Shown piece by piece: positions 58,784 to 64,000 of a stretch of 64,000 nt of DNA. The notes under the pieces were generated by a model. That model was given only the letters and a program-made list of their open reading frames with translations, made no database searches and was not told where the DNA came from. Every line of letters starts with the position of its first letter. Position 1 is the stretch's first letter. Source of the stretch: Hydrogenothermaceae bacterium (GTDB lineage: Bacteria > Aquificota > Aquificia > Aquificales > Hydrogenothermaceae); the NCBI GenBank assembly GCA_026418535.1, contig JAOABC010000005.1:1-64000 (forward strand), read 5' to 3'. The translations under genes and the position numbers were made by a program.

Positions 58784-59182
58784 ATGAAAAAGTTGATCCT
58801 AACCTGTTTAGCTATCACATCTATACAACTCTCATCCGTTGCAGCGAATGTGGGAGAGGAGATTGAACTATCAAGTGCAGTTATAACAGCTAAATCCTGT
58901 GCAGAGAAAGCAAAGGAAACCGGGAGTTATGAACTTCTATCATCCTGTCCTCCAGTTGAGGCAGAAAAAACCGGATACGTCATCTATGATGTTACAGAGA
59001 ACACTTTCTACTCTATAGCACCTAGAAATATATACATCTTCGAACTCGACCATGGTTTTGGTGGAAACATAGATGTAACTGGAAAAGTTGTAGACAAACA
59101 GGGAGAACTTCCTGTTATAGAGGCTCAGCAGTACAAGATATCACCAAAACCAAAAGCCGGGTTTTTCAAAGGATGCTTATAA
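58784..59182 (+). CDS. Exported small protein with C-terminal PKAGFFKGCL tail
   Basis: A 132-residue protein with a signal peptide (about residues 1-21, cleavage after VAA). The mature part has Cys39 and Cys55, then a beta-rich segment (GYVIYDVTENTFYSIAP, FELDHGFGGNIDVTGKVV) resembling an OB-type barrel. It ends PKAGFFKGCL with Cys131 penultimate. I recognise no named family. The last ten residues match the end of the rhodanese-fold protein at 53043 in PKAG and GCL although the bodies are unrelated. It is the last gene of cluster A, 12 bases after the cytochrome fusion and before a terminator. A sulfur-carrier or heme-handling accessory role is possible. Confidence 0.75.
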   Translation: MKKLILTCLAITSIQLSSVAANVGEEIELSSAVITAKSCAEKAKETGSYELLSSCPPVEAEKTGYVIYDVTENTFYSIAPRNIYIFELDHGFGGNIDVTGKVVDKQGELPVIEAQQYKISPKPKAGFFKGCL

Positions 59183-59199
59183 CTCATGCCATACTCAAC

Positions 59200-59223
59200 C
59201 CCGTGTACACCACGGGTTTTTTT
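59200..59223 (+). terminator. Intrinsic terminator ending cluster A
   Basis: Six-base stem CCCGTG / CACGGG with loop TACAC (59200-59216), followed by seven T. It lies 17 bases past the stop of the exported small protein and separates clusters A and B. Confidence 0.88.
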
Positions 59224-59253
59224 CACTTTAAGGCTATTTTATATTTTTTATAG

Positions 59254-59281
59254 TTGAAATAATTTCTATACTTGGTACATT
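59254..59281 (+). promoter_or_regulatory. Candidate sigma-70 promoter for cluster B
   Basis: TTGAAA (59254-59259) and TACATT (59276-59281), 16 bases apart, about 30 bases upstream of the cluster B start. A promoter is expected here because of the strong terminator just before. The -10 match is partial. Confidence 0.35.
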
Positions 59282-59310
59282 ATTATCCTATAAACAACAG
59301 GAGGGATAAA

Positions 59311-59946
59311 ATGAAACTTGGTTTCTTGGTTGATTTGAGTAGATGTATGGGCTGTATGGCCTGTGCTGTTTCCTGTAAAGCGGAAAACGATGTTCCTCTT
59401 AACAGTTGGAGACTCAGAGTTAAGTACATAGACCAGGGAGAGTTCCCGGAAGTAAAGAGACACTTTGTCCCACTTAGATGTAACCACTGTGAAAATGCAC
59501 CTTGTGAGAGGATATGTCCAGTAAGCGCTCTCCACTACCTACCAAACGGCATCGTAAACGTAGACCACAACAGATGTATAGGTTGTGCCTCTTGTATGAT
59601 GGCATGTCCTTATAACGCCATATACATAGACCCGATAACCAACTCAGCAGATAAATGCACATACTGTGCCCATAGGATAGAAGTAGGTATGATGCCTGCC
59701 TGCGTTGTTGCCTGCCCAACCCATGCAAACATCTTCGGAGACCTTGACGACCCAGAGAGCGAGATATCCAAATACTTAAAAGAGCATAAAGACGTGATGG
59801 TAAGAAAACCAGAACTGAACACAAAACCTAAACACTTCTACGTTAGAGGATCTACAGTTGCACTTGACCCTCTTGCTTCTGAGAGACCCGAAGGTTATAC
59901 ACTCTTTACAGAAGTTAAATTTTTAGACCATATAGGAGGGCACTGA
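59311..59946 (+). CDS. Four [4Fe-4S] ferredoxin subunit, PsrB/PhsB/TtrB-like
   Basis: A 211-residue electron-transfer subunit, from the ATG at 59311 which has GGAGG eight bases upstream. An in-frame earlier start at 59272 overlaps the promoter region. Cys sets: CMGCMACAVSC, CNHCENAPCERICP, CIGCASCMMACPYNA and CTYCAHRIEVGMMPACVVACP. This is the normal DmsB/PsrB pattern, with all sixteen Cys kept, unlike the cluster A subunit. It links the catalytic subunit at 60846 with the membrane quinone subunit. Two bases separate it from the NrfD-like gene. Confidence 0.94.
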   Translation: MKLGFLVDLSRCMGCMACAVSCKAENDVPLNSWRLRVKYIDQGEFPEVKRHFVPLRCNHCENAPCERICPVSALHYLPNGIVNVDHNRCIGCASCMMACPYNAIYIDPITNSADKCTYCAHRIEVGMMPACVVACPTHANIFGDLDDPESEISKYLKEHKDVMVRKPELNTKPKHFYVRGSTVALDPLASERPEGYTLFTEVKFLDHIGGH

Positions 59947-59948
59947 TC

Positions 59949-60830
59949 ATGCTTGGAGCAGAAGTAACCTTTGATGTAGCACTGCCAAAAGTAGTATGGG
60001 GATGGCTCGTTTCCACCAACATGTGGGCTAAGAGCATAGCTACCGGAAGTTTCTTACTTGGACTGTACTTTATCAAAAAGTATCCGGATAATGATAACTT
60101 CTTCAGGAAATGGATACCTATACTAGGTCTGATATTCATAGGCATAACCCTCTTGGTCACAGTATTAGACTTACACCATATGTTCAGGTTCTGGAAGATA
60201 TTCCTGTTTGCTCACTTTACATCCGCAGTTACTCTCGGAGCATGGGTGGTATCAGGATTTGTAGTTATCTTACTTATATCTTTCTGGTCTTGGGCTAGTG
60301 GAAACAAGAAACTGTTTGATAGATTTATGATACCTGGAGCAGTCCTCGCATTCTTCTCGACTATATACACAGCAGGGATCATGGGACAGTCAACTGCAAG
60401 GGAGATATGGATATTCCCAGCTGAGATGATACAGATGCTACTCTCTGCAGCGATAGCAGGTTCTGCAGCTTACCTGATAGTCATGTTCTTGTACAACATC
60501 CAGAATGAGAGTATAAAGAGAGAGTTAGGATACATACTCTTAGGTTCTGCGTTCTTATCCGGTTTGATGTACGTAGGGGAGCTAATGTTTGCAAAGATGC
60601 ACAGTGAGTTCTCCTACGAAGTTGCCAAGATACTCGCCTTCGGAGAGCTTGCTCCATTCTTCTGGATAGGTATGATACTTACGTTCGTAGTCCCTATGGT
60701 GATGGTAGGGATAGCTAACGAGAAGAAGAAGTACGAGTACTTACCGATGGCAGGAGCATCAGCGATATTTGGGCTCTGGTTTATAAAACACGCATGGCTT
60801 TTAGGTCCACAGATGTTGCCATTAAGCTAA
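59949..60830 (+). CDS. NrfD/PsrC-like membrane quinone subunit
   Basis: A 293-residue integral membrane protein with about eight helices and no heme-ligand pattern. The SAIATGSFLLGLYF-like start (AKSIATGSFLLGLYF here), the central LDLHHMFRFWKIF loop and WFIKHAWLLGPQ end match the NrfD family subunits that exchange electrons with quinones in polysulfide, thiosulfate, tetrathionate and sulfite enzymes. Couples the periplasmic enzyme of cluster B to the quinone pool. Starts two bases after the Fe-S gene and is followed by GGAGG and the catalytic subunit. Confidence 0.9.
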   Translation: MLGAEVTFDVALPKVVWGWLVSTNMWAKSIATGSFLLGLYFIKKYPDNDNFFRKWIPILGLIFIGITLLVTVLDLHHMFRFWKIFLFAHFTSAVTLGAWVVSGFVVILLISFWSWASGNKKLFDRFMIPGAVLAFFSTIYTAGIMGQSTAREIWIFPAEMIQMLLSAAIAGSAAYLIVMFLYNIQNESIKRELGYILLGSAFLSGLMYVGELMFAKMHSEFSYEVAKILAFGELAPFFWIGMILTFVVPMVMVGIANEKKKYEYLPMAGASAIFGLWFIKHAWLLGPQMLPLS

Positions 60831-60845
60831 GAAGGAGGGCAAAAA

Positions 60846-63800
60846 ATGATAAAAACCAATAGAAGAAACTTCCTAAAGGGAGCCGCTGCAGTTATTGGTG
60901 GAGCAGCTTTAGCAAAGGGTGTGTTTGAGAAGACAGAGGCTGACAATAGAGTTGCTAACAACCAAGAGCTAACCTTTGAACCAAAACGGTTAGACTACTA
61001 TCCCCCCTTCGAAAAGTGGAATGACTGGAAAGAGCCTGCAGGAGACTACTGGAAAAAGGAAGGTGGTACCTTAAGGGATGGAGTGAAGCTTATAAACTAC
61101 ATGCTTATTCCTACAGTTTGCAATAACTGTGAAGCTGCTTGTGGTCTTACAGCATGGATAGACAAGGATACTATGACAGTAAGAAAATTCATGGGAAATC
61201 CTTTCCACAGTGGAAGTAGAGGAAGAAACTGTGCAAAGGGGTATGCAGCCCTATCCCAGATGTATGACCCAGATAGAATTCCTTTCCCTTTAAAGAGAGC
61301 TCCTGGTAGTAAGAGGGGTGAGAATAAGTGGGTCAGAACTACATGGGAAGAAGCTTTAGAGACTATTGGTAAAAGGATGAGAGAAGTCTTACTAAAAGGA
61401 GACCAGATATCTAAAAAACAGATAATGTATCATGTAGGAAGACCGAACGAGAACGGTTTCCACGTGAGAAGGGTAGTCCACAGTTGGGGAGTTGACGGAA
61501 GAAATACTCACACTAACATATGCTCCTCTAACGGAAGATTTGGAAACATCATAACTGTTGGAGATGATAGGACTTCTCCTGATTTTGCAAACTCTAGACT
61601 GATAGTACTTGTATCTTCTCACGCTGCAGATGCTGGACACTACTACCAACAACATGCAGGATATATAGCAGATGCAAGAGCAAAAGGTGCAAAACTTGTA
61701 GTCATAGACCCAAGGATGTCTAACTCTGCAGGTATAGCAGACCTCTGGATACCTGCATGGCCCGGGACTGAAGGGGCTATAAATATCGCTATGATTAGTA
61801 GACTTGTTAGAGAAGAGAAGTTCAACAAGAAGTTTGTAGAAAGGTGGTTTAACTGGAAGCAGTTCCTGTCAGCTAAAGACTACCTAAACTACCTCAAGGA
61901 GAAAGGGTCCCTCACAGAACTACCTACCGGAGAAACATTCGACAACTTTGTGGCAGTTCTAAAAGATATATACAAAGATTATACCTTTGAATGGGCCGCA
62001 CAGGAAGCAAGGATACCAGTATCTATGCTTGATAAACTCTACGAGATGATTCTCTGGGCTGGGGATAGGATAACCCAGTACCACTGGAGAGCTGTGGCAG
62101 CTGGGAACAGAGGTGGATGGATAGGAGCTGGAAGAACAGGAACAATCCTTATGGCTATGATGGGAGCACTTGGAGGACCTGGAGGAACAGGATGGTATAA
62201 GTGGCACACACTCTCCCTAGGGGATAAAGGTGGAGATTCCTGCGTGGCAGAGACTCCAGAACCTGTGAAGGCGTGGAACGAGCTACTGTGGCCACCAGAA
62301 TGGCCAATGTCCACTTATGAACTAAGCTATCTCTTGCCGCATCTACTCATGGATGATGAGTGGAGGGAAAAGTGGAAACAGAAGGGGTTGGAAATACCAG
62401 ACAAAGTAGAGGTTTGGTTCAGTAGGATATATAACCCTGTTTGGATAAACCCAGATGGATTTAGATGGGTAGAGGCTCTCGTGAGAGAGGATAAGTTTGG
62501 TCTAAATATCTACCTCTCTCCTAACTGGGGAGAAACAGCTTTCTACTGTGACTATATTCTTCCTATGGGACTAGCAGGAGAAAGATTTGACCAACAATCA
62601 GAACCTACTAAACCTGAAAAGTGGACGGTCTTTAGGCAACCTGTTCTTAGAATAGCTTTACAGAAAATGGGATGGAAGCCAAATGACCCTGCTAAGGCCA
62701 CCCTTGAAGCTCATAAAAAAGTCGGTTTTGGAGAGGTGTGGGAAGAAGATGAGTTTTTTGTAAACCTTGCTTTTGCTATCGACCCTGATGGCTCCCTCGG
62801 GATAAGAAAATACTGGGAATCCAAACAGAACCCAGGAAAACCTGTAACGATGGAAGAATACTACAATGCTGTATTCTCCAAACTTCCAAAGCTATCTCAG
62901 GTATGTCAGGAGATGGGAGTCACCCCATTTGAGTACATGAGAGATAGGGGAGCTTGGACGGAAGCAACAGACGTATATAACATCCACGAAAAGCCTCTCC
63001 CATACGATCAAGAGAAGAAAGCTTACCAGTACGAAGGAAAGTGGATACCGGAAAGTGAGATAAAGATAGAGGATGACCGCGTATACCATGTAGAGGAAAG
63101 TGGTAAGAAGCACAAGATAGGTATAGTCAAGGATGGTAAAATAATCAATGGATGGAAAACTCCTTCCGGACATATAGAGTTCTTCTCAAAGACGATGGTA
63201 GACTGGAAATGGCCAGAGTATGCTATTCCAATATACCCAAGAAACAGAGAAGACAGAAAACAGATGATACATATAGTCTCCCAAGTTCACCACGATTACA
63301 TAACTGAACCAAACGCCTTCGTTCTTAATCCGATCTATAGACTACCTTACTTAGTCCACACAAGGTCTATAAACTCTAAGTGGTGTATGGAGATAGCACA
63401 AAACCATAACCCTATATGGATACACAAAAAAGATGCTGAGAGACTTGGTATAAAGAGAGGAGACCCTATAAAATTAAGAGTTATAGATACATTAACTGGT
63501 ATAGAGACTGGTTACTTTGTTGGAATGGCCACACCTACAGAAGCTACAAGGCCTGGAGTGTTAGCATGTTCCCACCACAATGGAAGATGGAGACTGATAA
63601 ACGAGGTAAAAATTCCTGGTTTTGAGCATGAACTTGGGGTTATGAGATACGGTAGTGTACTGGTAGATATAAAATCTCAAAACGGAAAGTACTTTATGAG
63701 AACTAAAGAAGGTATTAAACCATTCAAATCATGGCAGTATCCTGAGTTTAACAAAGATACAAAGTATATTTGGTGGAAAGGAACTTCCGGGGTGTTCCAA

Positions 63801-64000
63801 AATGCTGTATTCCCTGCGAACCCAGATCCTATATCAGGTATGCACTGCTGGCACAAGAAAGTGTTAGTAGAAAAAGCTGGTCCGGAAGATAAGATAGGGG
63901 ATGTCTTTGTAGACATAAACAGAACATGGGAAGTTTACAAAGCTTGGAGAGATCAGCTAACAAGACCAGGTCCTGGTCCGGAAGGGTACAGAAGGCCAAA
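60846..64000 (+). CDS. Molybdopterin oxidoreductase catalytic subunit, Psr/Phs/Ttr/Soe-like, 3' end off the window
   Basis: At least 1051 residues are visible. Tat signal NRRNFLKG (residues 5-12). The [4Fe-4S] ligands are Cys92, Cys95, Cys99 and Cys129 (C-x2-C-x3-C), all Cys, unlike the His-first cluster A enzyme. A likely Mo-ligating Cys lies in NICSSNGRFG. C-terminal dinucleotide-binding domain begins about residue 805. Size over 1000 with gene order Fe-S, membrane, catalytic is that of tetrathionate reductase (ttrBCA) and of some sulfur reductase/SoeABC-like clusters. Substrate candidates are polysulfide, elemental sulfur, thiosulfate, tetrathionate or sulfite. Arsenate is less likely. The next residues beyond 64000 are needed to see the end. 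Confidence 0.9.
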   Translation, partial: MIKTNRRNFLKGAAAVIGGAALAKGVFEKTEADNRVANNQELTFEPKRLDYYPPFEKWNDWKEPAGDYWKKEGGTLRDGVKLINYMLIPTVCNNCEAACGLTAWIDKDTMTVRKFMGNPFHSGSRGRNCAKGYAALSQMYDPDRIPFPLKRAPGSKRGENKWVRTTWEEALETIGKRMREVLLKGDQISKKQIMYHVGRPNENGFHVRRVVHSWGVDGRNTHTNICSSNGRFGNIITVGDDRTSPDFANSRLIVLVSSHAADAGHYYQQHAGYIADARAKGAKLVVIDPRMSNSAGIADLWIPAWPGTEGAINIAMISRLVREEKFNKKFVERWFNWKQFLSAKDYLNYLKEKGSLTELPTGETFDNFVAVLKDIYKDYTFEWAAQEARIPVSMLDKLYEMILWAGDRITQYHWRAVAAGNRGGWIGAGRTGTILMAMMGALGGPGGTGWYKWHTLSLGDKGGDSCVAETPEPVKAWNELLWPPEWPMSTYELSYLLPHLLMDDEWREKWKQKGLEIPDKVEVWFSRIYNPVWINPDGFRWVEALVREDKFGLNIYLSPNWGETAFYCDYILPMGLAGERFDQQSEPTKPEKWTVFRQPVLRIALQKMGWKPNDPAKATLEAHKKVGFGEVWEEDEFFVNLAFAIDPDGSLGIRKYWESKQNPGKPVTMEEYYNAVFSKLPKLSQVCQEMGVTPFEYMRDRGAWTEATDVYNIHEKPLPYDQEKKAYQYEGKWIPESEIKIEDDRVYHVEESGKKHKIGIVKDGKIINGWKTPSGHIEFFSKTMVDWKWPEYAIPIYPRNREDRKQMIHIVSQVHHDYITEPNAFVLNPIYRLPYLVHTRSINSKWCMEIAQNHNPIWIHKKDAERLGIKRGDPIKLRVIDTLTGIETGYFVGMATPTEATRPGVLACSHHNGRWRLINEVKIPGFEHELGVMRYGSVLVDIKSQNGKYFMRTKEGIKPFKSWQYPEFNKDTKYIWWKGTSGVFQNAVFPANPDPISGMHCWHKKVLVEKAGPEDKIGDVFVDINRTWEVYKAWRDQLTRPGPGPEGYRRP

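Overview
ORGANISM. The window looks like chromosome from a chemolithotrophic, thermophilic bacterium of the Aquificota, most like Hydrogenothermaceae (Persephonella/Sulfurihydrogenibium type). This is inferred from the protein families, the A+T-rich coding sequence dominated by AGA/AGG and ATA codons, the dense gene packing on both strands and the periplasmic sulfur and molybdoenzyme gene set. I had no search tool. No rRNA, tRNA, CRISPR array or insertion sequence was seen.

LAYOUT. (1) 1-21.9 kb is mostly housekeeping: a P-type cation ATPase running off the left edge, a Xer recombinase, UbiX, two DedA proteins, PyrB, ArgF, a GltD-like enzyme, AhcY, ThiL, a frameshifted HhH-GPD DNA glycosylase, an inositol-phosphatase-like enzyme, Pgk, GuaB, a ThrC / CysO-like sulfur carrier / NIL-domain set, Ppx/GppA and ComEC. 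(2) 21.8-46.7 kb is a surface-polysaccharide locus, nearly all on the minus strand. It encodes a WecA-type initiating transferase, Wzz, a Wza-like SLBB export protein, a Wzi-like outer-membrane protein, glycosyltransferases, Wzx, a CDP-3,6-dideoxyhexose pathway (RfbF, RfbG, RfbH, a reductase, an RfbE-like epimerase), a GDP-L-fucose pathway (ManC, Gmd, Fcl) and a UDP-sugar dehydrogenase. Inside it, about 29.3-33.0 kb is A+T-rich and decaying: one glycosyltransferase is broken at a run of nine A, a polymerase-like gene is split by three apparent indels, and a GT2 gene carries several lesions including an internal deletion. (3) 46.7-50.5 kb holds an aminotransferase, a small membrane protein and a type IIA topoisomerase A subunit. 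(4) 50.7-64 kb holds two back-to-back respiratory molybdoenzyme clusters.

HOW THE LAST PART MAY WORK. Cluster A (50.77-59.18 kb) combines an exported two-domain rhodanese, a YeeE/YedE sulfur-compound transporter, a 46-residue membrane peptide, a membrane-anchored rhodanese-fold protein that lacks its catalytic Cys, a NarG/EbdA-type (type II) Mo subunit with a Tat signal, its four-cluster Fe-S subunit, an EbdC-like heme b subunit fused to cytochrome c, and a small exported protein. The rhodanese-fold protein and the last small protein are otherwise unrelated but end in almost the same tail: Pro-Lys-Ala-Gly, a short linker, then Gly-Cys-Leu at the C-terminus. I infer a periplasmic sulfur-compound-oxidising or -reducing system in which C-terminal Cys arms carry sulfane sulfur, by analogy to the SoxY GGCGG arm. 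This is the best candidate for an undescribed system here. Cluster B (59.3 kb to the edge) is a Psr/Phs/Ttr-type enzyme in the order Fe-S subunit, NrfD-like membrane subunit, catalytic subunit.

WINDOW-WIDE. The palindrome TCCGGA occurs at least 60 times by eye, against about eight expected from composition if GC is near 38%.
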